From an uncultured Erysipelotrichaceae bacterium (GTDB lineage: Bacteria > Bacillota_I > Bacilli_A > RF39 > UBA660): a DNA stretch of 24,651 nt. The position numbers and the translations under genes were made by a program. The stretch lies in assembly GCA_902768065.1 (NCBI GenBank), contig CACXJP010000019.1, positions 1 through 24,651 on the forward strand. The letters are read 5' to 3'. The notes under the pieces were generated by a model. The model did no database searches and had not been told where the DNA came from. It saw nothing but the letters and a program-made list of their open reading frames with translations. Below, in pieces: positions 6,236 through 14,809 of this stretch. Each line of letters opens with the position of its first letter. The first letter of the stretch is position 1.

Positions 6236-7339
6236 TTATCCTCCTATTTTGAACCATACATAGCTTGCAATTATTATTGTAATGAAAGTTACTACAAATA
6301 TTATTGCAAAATACAGTACTGCCCTTCCTACATCTAGTGGAATATTACCAATGAATTCTCCTGTTTGACCATTCATTGCAAATATATGCATTTTATCCTT
6401 ATATTTTACATTAACCATCCATACAGGAAGTAAAACATATTGTTTTTTTGTTTCTGTTGCTTTAAGTGTATCGCCTGTTACAATTTTTGTTGTATATCTT
6501 GTTGTATCATTTTTTAATCTTTCTCTTGTTGAATTTACTGCTCTTAGAGAAGCTTCAGGATATGTTTTATCCCCAGACTCATCATATCTTTCAGCATAGA
6601 ATCCTGATAGATATGCATGATTATATGGAACCAATTCAGCAAAATTAAATGGCTCAATACTATTCATTATATTATTATCAAATCTTGATGAACCATCTAC
6701 TGGAATATTTCTATAATCCATTGAACCACCACGTACTACTCTATATTTGTCAGTTTTTGTATAATGAGTATTTCCGCTTGTCCAATTTGTTATTATCTCA
6801 CCAGTCATATTTAAATCACCAGATACATTGATATCATATAACCAGAATGGTATATATACTCCTCTAATCTTTTCTATGTTTTTTTCACTATTAAAATCTC
6901 TCGGCATAAGAGGTCTGCCTTTTCCTAAAGACTTAAATGCAGTGATTGATGATTGTTTATCTTTCTTAAATACAAGCATTTTATCTGGTGCAAACTCACC
7001 TGATAATTTACTTTTTAGTATAGCTGTATTTCCACAATACACACAGAATGTTGCTGCAGTTTGTTCATCTGCTACTATTTCTGCTCCACAGCTTTCACAA
7101 TGATATGATACGTATCCATCATAATTATCCTTACTTTTTTTTTCTTCTTTTGGCTTGTTTTTTTCATCTGTTGATGCATTATCGTTATGTTGTTTCATTT
7201 CTTCTAATGTAAACTCGCTTCCACAATATTCACATTTAAACTTACCTACTGATGGATTAAATTTAATTGATGCTTTACATGATGGGCATCGATTTTCTAA
7301 CGCATTTTCATCTACTGTTGGTTTATTTTTTTCTTCCAT
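6236..7339 (-). CDS. Double zinc-ribbon membrane protein, partner of the TPM protein
   Basis: The 367-aa product carries two zinc ribbons. The first uses C18/C21 and C36/C39 (CPSC, CEYC) and the second C81/C84 and C99/C102 (CESC, CVYC), joined by a lysine-rich linker. A large central domain of about 230 residues, rich in aromatic residues and beta strands, follows. A single membrane helix (about 341-363) closes the protein, leaving the ribbons cytoplasmic. Proteins of this layout are often mislabelled as helicases or primosomal proteins because of the ribbons, but no helicase motif exists here. It is the first gene of a two-gene operon with the TPM protein. The function is unknown; a membrane complex is a reasonable inference. 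Confidence 0.82.
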   Translation of the reverse strand: MEEKNKPTVDENALENRCPSCKASIKFNPSVGKFKCEYCGSEFTLEEMKQHNDNASTDEKNKPKEEKKSKDNYDGYVSYHCESCGAEIVADEQTAATFCVYCGNTAILKSKLSGEFAPDKMLVFKKDKQSSITAFKSLGKGRPLMPRDFNSEKNIEKIRGVYIPFWLYDINVSGDLNMTGEIITNWTSGNTHYTKTDKYRVVRGGSMDYRNIPVDGSSRFDNNIMNSIEPFNFAELVPYNHAYLSGFYAERYDESGDKTYPEASLRAVNSTRERLKNDTTRYTTKIVTGDTLKATETKKQYVLLPVWMVNVKYKDKMHIFAMNGQTGEFIGNIPLDVGRAVLYFAIIFVVTFITIIIASYVWFKIGG

Positions 7340-7363
7340 TTAGTCACCTTCTTACCTTTATTA

Positions 7364-7372
7364 ATTATATCA
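7364..7372 (-). promoter_or_regulatory. Extended -10 promoter for the zinc-ribbon/TPM operon
   Basis: The minus strand reads TGATATAAT (TG at 7371-7372, TATAAT at 7364-7369), 25 nt before the ATG. No good -35 box is seen, which fits an extended -10 promoter. Confidence 0.6.
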
Positions 7373-7401
7373 TATTTTTATATCTTTATTCATCATAATA
7401 A

Positions 7402-7433
7402 TATAAAAAAGTAATAAGAATTTCTTATTACTT
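7402..7433 (-). terminator. Intrinsic terminator of gpmI, containing its stop codon
   Basis: AAGTAATAAG (7409-7418) and CTTATTACTT (7424-7433) form a perfect 10-bp stem with an AATTT loop. On the minus strand TTTTTTATAT follows. The gpmI stop (7428-7430) lies inside the 5' arm of the RNA hairpin. Confidence 0.8.
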
Positions 7434-8933
7434 AATTAATGAGTCACCACTTATTTCTACTGGTATTGGTAAATCCATCAATGTTAGAATTGTTGGAGCA
7501 ATATCAGCAAGTTTTCCTCTTTCTTTTAATTCAAAACCTTTTCTAGTTACCACGAATGGTACTGGATTCGTTGTATGTGTTGTACATACCGTTCCATCTT
7601 CATTCATCATTACATCACAATTTCCATGATCAGCTGTAATTATCATTGTTCCTTCTTTTTCTTGGATCTTTTTGTATATTTTTTCTAGACAAGTATCCAT
7701 GAATTCTACTGCTTCTTTTGCAGCTTCATATACTCCTGTATGTCCTACCATATCTCCATTAGCAAAGTTTAATACTATAAAATCTAAATAATCTTTATCT
7801 AGTTCTTCTAGTAAACTGGTTGTTACTTCTTCTGCACTCATTGATGGTTTTAAATCATATGTTGCTACTTTTGGTGATGGAATTAATATTTTCTTTGCAT
7901 TTGGTAGTTCTATATCTTTATCTCCATCAAAGAAATGAGTTACATGAACATATTTTTCTGTTTCTGCGATTCTTAATTGTGAATATCCTAAATTAGCAAG
8001 ATACTCTCCTATTCCATTGTTAATATCTTGATGTTCAAAAGCAGTTAATCCTTTTACAGTATCATTGATTGGCATCATTGAAACAAATTTTATATTATTA
8101 TATTTTGTTGTTTCCATTGGTACTTCATCTGGATTTGTTATGGCTGTAAACATTTCTCTCAATCTATCTGGACGATAATTCCAAACTATTATTCCATCAT
8201 TATCAGATAGTTTACCATCATTGATAATACTTGGTTTAATAAACTCATCTGTGATATCTTTTGAGTACTGATCTTCTATACATTCTTTAACAGAACTATA
8301 TTCTTCTCCTATTCCATAGCATATAGCATCATATGCAAGTTTTAATCTATCATAGTTATTATCTCTATCCATTGCATAATATCTTCCGGAAATAGTTGTT
8401 ATTGTTCCAAGAGAAGTTTCATCTATTTTATCTTCTAACTTCTTTATCCACTCTTGTGCAGTATGAATTCCAGTATCTCTTCCATCTGTGAACAAATGGA
8501 AATATATTTCTTTTATTCCTTGTTGTTTACACATATCTACGATTGCTAGTAAATGGGATGTATGGGAGTGAATTCCTCCATCACTTATTAATCCCATTAT
8601 ATGTAATTTAGAATTATTTTCTTTTGTGTGATTAATTACTTTTAATATATTTTCATTTTTATAGAATTCACCACTCTCTATTGATCTATTAATCATTTCA
8701 AGAGATTGATAACATATTCTACCTGCACCTATATTCATATGTCCTACTTCACTGGTTCCCATTTGTCCTTTAGGAAGACCTACTGGTTGACCTGAAGCTT
8801 CTAATATTGTATGAGGAAATTCTTCCATTATTTTATTAAATGTTGGTTTATAAGCATTATCAAATGCATTATAATCTCCTTTAGGTGCTATTCCACACCC
8901 ATCTAGTATACATAGTAAAAATGGTTTTTTCAT
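7428..8933 (-). CDS. gpmI: 2,3-bisphosphoglycerate-independent phosphoglycerate mutase
   Basis: The 501-aa product has the usual length of GpmI. It interconverts 3- and 2-phosphoglycerate in glycolysis using two Mn2+ ions and a phosphoserine intermediate. The metal ligand Asp11 (ILDGCGI) and the nucleophile Ser61 (GTSEVGHMNIGAGR) are visible. So are SDGGIHSH and the FTDGRDT motif of the inserted phosphotransferase domain, NFANGDMVGHTG, and ITADHGNCD near the C-terminus. ILDG-C-G replaces the more common ILDGWG. The gene stands alone, between an extended -10 promoter and its own terminator, rather than in a gap-pgk-tpi-eno cluster. Confidence 0.97.
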   Translation of the reverse strand: MKKPFLLCILDGCGIAPKGDYNAFDNAYKPTFNKIMEEFPHTILEASGQPVGLPKGQMGTSEVGHMNIGAGRICYQSLEMINRSIESGEFYKNENILKVINHTKENNSKLHIMGLISDGGIHSHTSHLLAIVDMCKQQGIKEIYFHLFTDGRDTGIHTAQEWIKKLEDKIDETSLGTITTISGRYYAMDRDNNYDRLKLAYDAICYGIGEEYSSVKECIEDQYSKDITDEFIKPSIINDGKLSDNDGIIVWNYRPDRLREMFTAITNPDEVPMETTKYNNIKFVSMMPINDTVKGLTAFEHQDINNGIGEYLANLGYSQLRIAETEKYVHVTHFFDGDKDIELPNAKKILIPSPKVATYDLKPSMSAEEVTTSLLEELDKDYLDFIVLNFANGDMVGHTGVYEAAKEAVEFMDTCLEKIYKKIQEKEGTMIITADHGNCDVMMNEDGTVCTTHTTNPVPFVVTRKGFELKERGKLADIAPTILTLMDLPIPVEISGDSLIK

Positions 8934-8954
8934 TTTTTACCTCCTTATAGCTAT

Positions 8955-8963
8955 ATTATAGCA
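8955..8963 (-). promoter_or_regulatory. Extended -10 promoter of gpmI
   Basis: The minus strand reads TGCTATAAT, 21 nt before the gpmI ATG. The ribosome binding site AAGGAGG is at 8940-8946, so the leader is only about 15 nt. The -35 region would fall in the neighbouring terminator and has no good match. Confidence 0.6.
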
Positions 8964-8970
8964 TCAAATT

Positions 8971-9001
8971 AAAAAAGTGATTAATGAATAATCACTTTTT
9001 T
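8971..9001 (-). terminator. Bidirectional-looking terminator between the paralogue pair and gpmI
   Basis: AAAAAAGTGATTA (8971-8983) and TAATCACTTTTTT (8989-9001) form a perfect 13-bp stem around ATGAA. It should end the minus-strand transcript of the 9081-10095 gene pair. Between 9002 and 9080 there is only AT-rich spacer. Confidence 0.8.
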
Positions 9002-9080
9002 CTCTTTTAATATATATTTCTTAACTTTAATCTACTATTATTGAAAATTTTTAATTAAATAGATTATTATTTTTTATGTT

Positions 9081-9635
9081 TTATCCTTGTTTTGGGTTAT
9101 TACGTGATACTTCTTCAATATTTGTTTCTTTTGTTTCTTTATCAGTAAGCATTGAATCTAACATTTCAACCTTATCTAAATATTGAATAATCTTTGTGTA
9201 TGTTTTCATAAAGTCACCATCTGATGATGATAATGAGGTACTTAATACAGTTGGTGAGTTTCTCTTTTTAAATGAACAAACCATTGCATATAATTCAGAT
9301 CCCCTCATTTTAGATAATATCTCTTTTACTTTTTCACATTGCTCATGTGTTGGAACTTTAGGTAAGAATAATATCATCTGCTTATCATTATTGATATTAG
9401 TAGGACAGAAAACGCAATAATTATTAGCTGCAACGAATCCCGCTAATTCAAATCCACTACTTCTTCTAACATCTAATTTGTAATTTTCAAATAATCCCGG
9501 AATTTGTTCTTGTTCAATTCTCGTAAATACTTGAGGGTGTGTACTTTCATTTTGATGTCTCTCTGTATCAATTTCCTTTCCATCAGAATCAATTATTGTA
9601 ATTACAATTTCTTTAAATCTATTATCGTCTACCAT
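9081..9635 (-). CDS. Unknown protein, paralogue A of a tandem pair, 184 aa
   Basis: I do not recognise the family. The product starts with a beta-rich segment (KEIVITIIDSDGKEID), then a middle region ending in the hydrophobic MILFLPKVPTHEQCEKVKEIL and GSELYAMVCSFKKR. A polar serine-rich linker (about 127-140) and a helical acidic tail follow. It aligns with the upstream neighbour over its first 125 residues: VITIIDSDG against VISIIDAKG, FLPKVPTHEQ against IVPKVRTPEQ, and ELYAMV against ELYIGEV. No signal peptide or membrane helix is present, so it is probably cytoplasmic. The gap to the upstream gene is 13 nt. The pair shares one promoter and one terminator. Confidence 0.75.
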   Translation of the reverse strand: MVDDNRFKEIVITIIDSDGKEIDTERHQNESTHPQVFTRIEQEQIPGLFENYKLDVRRSSGFELAGFVAANNYCVFCPTNINNDKQMILFLPKVPTHEQCEKVKEILSKMRGSELYAMVCSFKKRNSPTVLSTSLSSSDGDFMKTYTKIIQYLDKVEMLDSMLTDKETKETNIEEVSRNNPKQG

Positions 9636-9648
9636 TTTTTCTCCTTAT

Positions 9649-10095
9649 TTATTTTGAATATTTTAATCTATTATATATTACTTTTCCTTTTGGTTTTTTT
9701 CTTTCTACTTCCCCTATATATAATTCAAATTTTTCTCTCTTCAAATCATATAAAAGTTTTACTAGTCTATCATCTTGTTCTGGTGTTCTTACTTTTGGAA
9801 CTATAACTGATGCTGATTTAATACCCTTAAAACTATTACGGACATCAGTATGAAAGAAAACAATATTTCCATCTGCACCTATATGTTTTGAAATATCAAA
9901 TCCTGTAACTGTTCCAGCAGTCTTTATATTACACATGTATTTTTTAATATTTAAAAAATCAAAGTCTAATTGACTGACAAATCTTTGATATGCTGAAACA
10001 TGTTTTGCATCATTAAGTGATGAATCAATTGATGTTTCAGTTCCTTTAGCATCTATAATTGAAATGACAGTATCCTTATAATTTCTTTTTTGCAT
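9649..10095 (-). CDS. Unknown protein, paralogue B of a tandem pair, 148 aa
   Basis: The product starts MQKRNYKDTVISIIDAKG. This ATG (10095) is chosen because the strong promoter at 10130-10158 would lie inside a longer frame that starts at 10158. GGGGTGG lies 5 nt upstream. It shares the layout of the 184-aa neighbour: a VISIID strand, a variable middle, a hydrophobic strand SASVIVPKVRTPEQDDRLVK, and EKFELYIGEVERKK. It lacks the neighbour's serine-rich linker and acidic tail and ends with a basic segment. The pair probably arose by tandem duplication and may form a heteromer. The function is unknown. Confidence 0.72.
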   Translation of the reverse strand: MQKRNYKDTVISIIDAKGTETSIDSSLNDAKHVSAYQRFVSQLDFDFLNIKKYMCNIKTAGTVTGFDISKHIGADGNIVFFHTDVRNSFKGIKSASVIVPKVRTPEQDDRLVKLLYDLKREKFELYIGEVERKKPKGKVIYNRLKYSK

Positions 10096-10129
10096 ACAAA
10101 ACCACCCCAAAATTAGTTCTATCTGCGCA

Positions 10130-10158
10130 ATTATATCACACTTTGCATTTTTTTTCAA
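10130..10158 (-). promoter_or_regulatory. Strong promoter of the tandem paralogue operon
   Basis: TTGAAA (10153-10158) and TATAAT (10130-10135) are spaced by 17 nt on the minus strand, and the -10 is also extended (TGATATAAT). Transcription should start near 10123, about 28 nt before the ATG at 10095. Confidence 0.8.
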
Positions 10159-10160
10159 GT

Positions 10161-10192
10161 GTTAACATGCCTTTGTGTTAACATGCCTTTGT
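10161..10192. repeat. 16-bp tandem duplication at the end of the lipoprotein gene
   Basis: GTTAACATGCCTTTGT occurs twice in direct tandem (10161-10176 and 10177-10192). One copy codes for the last residues and stop of the thioredoxin-like lipoprotein. The other lies directly downstream and repeats the stop codon out of use. Confidence 0.85.
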
Positions 10193-10885
10193 TGTACATA
10201 CTGTTTCAGCCTCTTCTAAACATTTAAATACACATTTGAACTTCCCATAGATATCTTTTTTTATTTCATCTGTTAGTTCCATATATGGATCAGTTAGTTT
10301 ATTACTTATTCCATCTTCTAATTTAGTTGCTTTACCATTTACTACTGCGACTAAATTAGGGGCATAGATTCTTTTTTCTTCTAGACTTATTTCATCTTCT
10401 TCTGAATCTGTCACCGTTACTGTATATTCATCTAATACTTCATCTAATTTGTCTAATAATTCCATATATCCTTTAGTACCTTCTTTTGTTGTTTCTATCT
10501 CGCTATCTTTATTTATTTCTCTTGTATCTCTTATATCTTTTATATCTACATAATATATTTTATCTACATCACTATCATTTGCACACTTAATTAATTCTTC
10601 TATAACACTTCTACACCATGGACATGTACTAAATCCAAAGTAAACAATAAATGTTTCTTTATTATCTATCTTTTTAATTATTTCTTCTGCTGTTGCATAT
10701 ACAAATGGATTATCTTCTGGAATTGATACTTTTCTATATTCTTTTCCTGATTTTGATTTTTTTCCATTTTGTGATTCATACTCTTCTTTAAATTTATCAG
10801 AATCTTTTATATCATCTGAGATAGTACATCCTGTAATAGATATAATCATTGTTAATATTAATATTATACTTAAAACCTTTTTCAT
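10178..10885 (-). CDS. Thioredoxin-fold lipoprotein
   Basis: The 235-aa product has a lipoprotein signal peptide with lipobox ITGC (Cys20), a polar linker, and a thioredoxin-like domain from about 60. The strand ETFIVYFGFSTCPWC carries the redox pair Cys88 and Cys91 (CPWC). The pattern resembles PedC/BrcD-like and other membrane-anchored thiol-disulfide proteins. A cis-Pro candidate lies in IYAPNLVAV. The C-terminus is unusual, with four extra cysteines in the last 20 residues (CVFKC, VCTTKAC). It is expected on the outer face of the membrane, handling disulfides. The start is an ATG with AGGTGAAG upstream. It is monocistronic or runs into the downstream operon, as no terminator is seen. Confidence 0.85.
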   Translation of the reverse strand: MKKVLSIILILTMIISITGCTISDDIKDSDKFKEEYESQNGKKSKSGKEYRKVSIPEDNPFVYATAEEIIKKIDNKETFIVYFGFSTCPWCRSVIEELIKCANDSDVDKIYYVDIKDIRDTREINKDSEIETTKEGTKGYMELLDKLDEVLDEYTVTVTDSEEDEISLEEKRIYAPNLVAVVNGKATKLEDGISNKLTDPYMELTDEIKKDIYGKFKCVFKCLEEAETVCTTKAC

Positions 10886-10903
10886 AATACTTCACCTAAA
10901 ATA

Positions 10904-10932
10904 ATTATACCTTTTTTTTCTTTTTTTTTCCA
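10904..10932 (-). promoter_or_regulatory. Candidate promoter of the thioredoxin-like lipoprotein
   Basis: TATAAT (10904-10909) lies 19 nt before the ATG. The best -35 at 17-nt spacing is TGGAAA (10927-10932). The spacer is almost pure A/G on the minus strand. Confidence 0.5.
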
Positions 10933-10959
10933 TAAAAAACAAGGATATTATCCTTGTTT
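10931..10959 (-). terminator. Intrinsic terminator of the mnmA-sigma-XRE run, containing the XRE stop codon
   Basis: AAACAAGGAT (10937-10946) and ATCCTTGTTT (10950-10959) pair perfectly around ATT, followed on the minus strand by TTTTTTATG. The last codons (Lys-Gln-Gly-stop) of the XRE protein lie within the hairpin. Confidence 0.8.
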
Positions 10960-11646
10960 GCAGTTATCATTTAATTTTATTGGTATAGTATATGTAATAG
11001 TTTTGTTATTATTATCTAGTGCATATATTTCTAATATTAGTGTATTGGAAGTTAGTCTTTTACATGTTGAATTATAATTATTAACATTTATATTTGTATC
11101 TTTTAAGTACTCTACAATATTAATATCTTTTTTCTCTTTACACTCACTTATTTTTATCTTTGTGTCATTATTATTTTCATATAATTTACAATTAATCTTT
11201 TTATATTTTTCTTCTGAATTATTTCCACAGAATTCTATATTTGAAATATAAATGGATGTTTTATCTTTGTTATATGCAGCACTTCCTGTTATTTTAAAAT
11301 CACTACATTTTGATGATATTGTTTTAAATTCGAAGTCTTTATTATTCTTATTTAGTAATAATATTAACAGGATAATAACCACTATAATTATTAATATAGG
11401 AATTATTATTTTAATTATATTTTTATTTTTCTTTTCTTTTTTTTCTCCATTTAATATCTCATTAATATCAATATTGTATTCATCACATATTTGTTTTAAT
11501 ACTGCGATATCTGGAATATTTTTTCCGTTTTCCCATTTAGATACAGCTTGATAAGTAACTCCCAATTTATCAGCAAATTCTTTTTGAGTTAAATTATTAT
11601 CTAATCTAATTGATTTTATAAAATTACCAATTTTATCTTGATTCAT
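10948..11646 (-). CDS. Membrane-anchored XRE-family regulator with an extracytoplasmic domain
   Basis: The 232-aa product has an N-terminal helix-turn-helix of the Cro/CI type (residues 6-60). The core is LTQKEFADKLGVTYQAVSKWENGKNIPD, with the family signature AVSKWENGK. A lysine-rich junction, one strong membrane helix (about 76-98, mostly Ile and Leu) and an outside domain of about 130 residues with five cysteines follow. The outer domain could sense ligand, redox or envelope state and signal to the DNA-binding end, but no ligand motif is recognisable. It is the last gene of the mnmA-sigma factor run, 19 nt after the sigma gene, with its own AGGAGGT site. Confidence 0.85.
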   Translation of the reverse strand: MNQDKIGNFIKSIRLDNNLTQKEFADKLGVTYQAVSKWENGKNIPDIAVLKQICDEYNIDINEILNGEKKEKKNKNIIKIIIPILIIIVVIILLILLLNKNNKDFEFKTISSKCSDFKITGSAAYNKDKTSIYISNIEFCGNNSEEKYKKINCKLYENNNDTKIKISECKEKKDINIVEYLKDTNINVNNYNSTCKRLTSNTLILEIYALDNNNKTITYTIPIKLNDNCKQG

Positions 11647-11665
11647 AATTTACCTCCTATTTATT

Positions 11666-13711
11666 TTACTTTATTAACATTTTTTTTGAGTCATCATCTT
11701 GTCCAATATATTCTATAAATATATTTAATAAATCATCATTACAACCAGTAATTGCTAATGCTCTTTTCGCTTCTTCAAATAGCTCTTTAAAACTATTACC
11801 TCTTATTTCATCAGCATGTTCTTTTGATGATAGGTAATATATTATTATTAAACATTGACTTGCTGTAATTATTTTTGATCCACTTATTTTTTCATAAATT
11901 GCGTTTAAGTCAGACTCAAATTTACTATTAAAAGTATATTCCACATTTTGTTGTCTTTCTTTTTGCAGAATTGCTTTTAGTTTTGGTACAACTTTTCCAT
12001 AAAACTGGTATGACTCTTTTTCTGTAAGTTTGGTTTGTACTGGTTTATGAAGATCTCCTCCATATCTTATTTTTAATATTCTTTTTTCTTCTTCTGTTAG
12101 TAATGATATTGCATGATCTATTTGTTCTTCTGAATAACTAGAAAGTGTTTTATATATTGTTCTTATGTTAGATGCCTTTGGAGATTCTTGTTCTACCATC
12201 TTATTTTCTTTTAAGTAGTTTTTAAATTCTCTTGGTTTTTTAACATAATTACTTTTATATTTACCAATATTAGCCTGTGATTCATTCGGACTATCTGAAT
12301 ATGATAATAATCCTAGTGTATCTTTTCTATATCTTATTATTTTTAATGCTCTTGCTTCAATCTGTCTTACTCTTTCTCTTGTAATATTAAATTTTTCACC
12401 AACCTCATTAAGTGTCATTGGTACCCCTGTTTTTAGACCGAATCTATATAATAATACTTCTCTGTCTCTTTCTTTATAATTTGCTGTATTTAATAATTGC
12501 ATCAATAGTTTTCTAAGATCTTTTTTCTCAAATAATTCTTCTGGGGTTTCTTCCTCTGATGGAATAAATTCTATTAATTCACTTTCGTCTTCAGTGACAT
12601 CTATCTTTGAGTTTAGACTTATTGTATCATTTGCCAAATTATGTAATTCAATTACATTATCTCTAGATAGATTTAATTCTTCCATCATCTCTTCTATAGT
12701 TGGTTCTCTACCTAGCATTGATGCTAATTCCATTTGTTTTGTTTTATATTTTCTAACTTTTTCAGCCATATGAACTGGAATTCTTATGTTTCTTGACGAT
12801 GAAGCAAGGGCTCTTGTTATTGCTTGTCTTATCCACCAAGTTGCATATGTTGAAAATCTAAAGCCATATGATGGTTCAAATTTATCTATTGCTTTCATTA
12901 ATCCAATATTTCCTTCTTGGATTAAATCAAGAAAAGGTAATCCTCGTCCTAAATATCTTTTGGCAACACTTGCTACTAATCTAAGATTTCCTTCTATTAT
13001 TCTTTCCCTAGCGTATTTGTTACCTTCTTTTGCATTTATTGTTAATTCTTTTTCTTCTTCTGGTGTTAGTAATTCTATTCTACCAATCTCATTTAAATAC
13101 TCTCTTACACTATCGGAAGAACTATAGTTTTTATAAATATCAGTTGATTCATCTTCACTTATTTCTATATTTTTTATAACACAATAATTTTCTATAATTG
13201 CAATAATTCTCTGATTAGAGAAAATTTCTTCTATCTTTCCTTTAGTTATATACTTCTTATACTTATTAAATATTGAATCTAATATATCAGATAATGTTCT
13301 ATTCTTTTCTAATAACACTACTAAATCTTCTGGTTCTATAACTATCTCAGTTTCTAATAAAAATTTATCAAATTCGATTAATTCTTCAAGATTTTCTTTA
13401 ACATCTTTACTTTTAGATATTCTTTTGTTGATAAAATTGCATAACAATTCAATTTTCTTTTCCTTGTCACTTACTAAGTCTTTTATCATTTTATTAAAAT
13501 ACTTTTTTAACTCTATAGTAAGATATTTTTCATATGACATTTTACCTGTATAAGTCTTTTTTGTGTTTTCTATTACATTAATAATAATATCTGATATTTC
13601 ATCAGTTCCTAAATATAGATAATTATAATGTTTTATGACACTATTAATTATACTATTAAACTCTTTGTATACATTTTTTGTTGATTTCTTGTTTAATTCT
13701 TCTTTTGTCAT
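11666..13711 (-). CDS. RNA polymerase sigma-70 factor (primary-type core) with long N- and C-terminal extensions
   Basis: The 681-aa product (ATG at 13711, AAGGGGG 10 nt upstream; an in-frame GTG at 13720 is too close to that site) has a standard sigma-70 core. Region 1.2 is [20 protein letters not shown] (about 201-220). Region 2 includes the -10 recognition helix [16 protein letters not shown] (about 286-301) and RIPVH. Region 3.0 keeps H314 and E317, the pair that contacts extended -10 promoters in other sigma factors. Region 4 ends in [15 protein letters not shown] (about 443-457). The core is flanked by about 195 unrecognised helical residues and a C-terminal extension of about 220 residues. 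That extension holds a second, degenerate region-4-like module at about 525-583 ([16 protein letters not shown], then [10 protein letters not shown]). Whether it is the housekeeping or an additional sigma factor cannot be decided here. It is usual neither in gene context nor in size. Confidence 0.93.
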   Translation of the reverse strand: MTKEELNKKSTKNVYKEFNSIINSVIKHYNYLYLGTDEISDIIINVIENTKKTYTGKMSYEKYLTIELKKYFNKMIKDLVSDKEKKIELLCNFINKRISKSKDVKENLEELIEFDKFLLETEIVIEPEDLVVLLEKNRTLSDILDSIFNKYKKYITKGKIEEIFSNQRIIAIIENYCVIKNIEISEDESTDIYKNYSSSDSVREYLNEIGRIELLTPEEEKELTINAKEGNKYARERIIEGNLRLVASVAKRYLGRGLPFLDLIQEGNIGLMKAIDKFEPSYGFRFSTYATWWIRQAITRALASSSRNIRIPVHMAEKVRKYKTKQMELASMLGREPTIEEMMEELNLSRDNVIELHNLANDTISLNSKIDVTEDESELIEFIPSEEETPEELFEKKDLRKLLMQLLNTANYKERDREVLLYRFGLKTGVPMTLNEVGEKFNITRERVRQIEARALKIIRYRKDTLGLLSYSDSPNESQANIGKYKSNYVKKPREFKNYLKENKMVEQESPKASNIRTIYKTLSSYSEEQIDHAISLLTEEEKRILKIRYGGDLHKPVQTKLTEKESYQFYGKVVPKLKAILQKERQQNVEYTFNSKFESDLNAIYEKISGSKIITASQCLIIIYYLSSKEHADEIRGNSFKELFEEAKRALAITGCNDDLLNIFIEYIGQDDDSKKMLIK

Positions 13712-13740
13712 TATACTCACTCCCCCTTACTGAGTATTAA

Positions 13741-14781
13741 TTACAGATACCATAATTTTTTATTATCTTTTCTAACTTCTTTTATTATTCCGCCACCTAA
13801 ACATTCATCACCATTATAGAATACGCATGATTGCCCTGGTGTTACTGCTCTATCACCTTGTGGATATTTTACTAATACCTCCTTATCAAGCCATTCTAAT
13901 TCTACTGGAATATCTTTTTGCCTATATCTAAATTTTGCTGTACATTTGGTTACCTTCTCATCTCCAAGATAATTGATATTATTAACTAGGCAAGATGTTG
14001 AAATTAAGTAATCATTATCAGTTCCAAATGCTATATAAAGAATATTTTTCTTTACATCTTTTCCTACAACAAACATTTTATCTTCTGTGCCACCAATATT
14101 TAGTCCTTTTCTTTGACCAATTGTATAGTTTTCTAATCCTTTATGTTTGCCAATTACTTTATTTGTTTTTACATCTATTACTTCTCCTGGAGCAGTCTTT
14201 GTATTCTTACTTATAAAGTCTTTGAATGATGTATTTATAAAACAAACATCATAAGAATCTTTTTTATTAGCAACTACTAAATTATTTTTAGCAGCTATTT
14301 CTCTTACCTTATTCTTATCTATTCCTTCTAGTGGAAAGATTATCTTAGATAAATATTCTTTTGGTAAATTATATAAGAAATATGATTGATCTTTATTTAA
14401 ATCTATACTTCTATATATCTTGCTATCTTTTATTTTTGCATAGTGACCTGTTGCGATATAATCACAATTATACTTCTTCATATTTTCAAAAAGATATTTG
14501 AATTTACATACCCTATTACAATTTATACATGGATTTGGTGTTAATCCACAAGAATAATCGTTTATAAATTTATCTATAACCTTGTTCTTAAATTTATCTC
14601 TATAATCTATAACATGATGTTCGATAGAAAGCTTTTTGGCAACTTCTTCTGCATCTTTTGTATCAAAATCATCTATAAATTTAAAGGTTACTCCTACTAC
14701 TTCATAGCCCATTTCTTTTAATAGAATTATTGCAACACTACTATCTACTCCACCACTCATACCTATGATTACTCTCTTCAT
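13741..14781 (-). CDS. mnmA: tRNA-specific 2-thiouridylase
   Basis: The 346-aa product is typical in length for MnmA, which thiolates U34 of tRNA-Lys, -Glu and -Gln. The PP-loop SGGVDSS (9-15) binds ATP. The catalytic cysteines are Cys85 in NPCINCNR and Cys180 in SYDVCFI. DQSYFLYNL, YTIGQRKGL and the C-terminal beta-barrel with TPGQSCVFY and GGGII are all family features. An IscS-type sulfur donor is not encoded in this window. It is the first gene of a run with the sigma factor (29 nt downstream) and the XRE regulator. Confidence 0.97.
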   Translation of the reverse strand: MKRVIIGMSGGVDSSVAIILLKEMGYEVVGVTFKFIDDFDTKDAEEVAKKLSIEHHVIDYRDKFKNKVIDKFINDYSCGLTPNPCINCNRVCKFKYLFENMKKYNCDYIATGHYAKIKDSKIYRSIDLNKDQSYFLYNLPKEYLSKIIFPLEGIDKNKVREIAAKNNLVVANKKDSYDVCFINTSFKDFISKNTKTAPGEVIDVKTNKVIGKHKGLENYTIGQRKGLNIGGTEDKMFVVGKDVKKNILYIAFGTDNDYLISTSCLVNNINYLGDEKVTKCTAKFRYRQKDIPVELEWLDKEVLVKYPQGDRAVTPGQSCVFYNGDECLGGGIIKEVRKDNKKLWYL

Positions 14782-14809
14782 AGATTAGTCACCTCTTTTT
14801 TATTCCGAT

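Noticed and set aside
9002..9080. Weak inverted repeat TAATCTA/TAGATTA as an extra terminator
   Set aside because: The arms are only 7 bp with a long AT-rich loop, and a much stronger 13-bp terminator lies directly downstream.
9649..10158. Longer 169-aa form of paralogue B
   Set aside because: Its extra 21 codons overlap a near-consensus promoter, and the alignment with the neighbouring paralogue begins only after the ATG at 10095.
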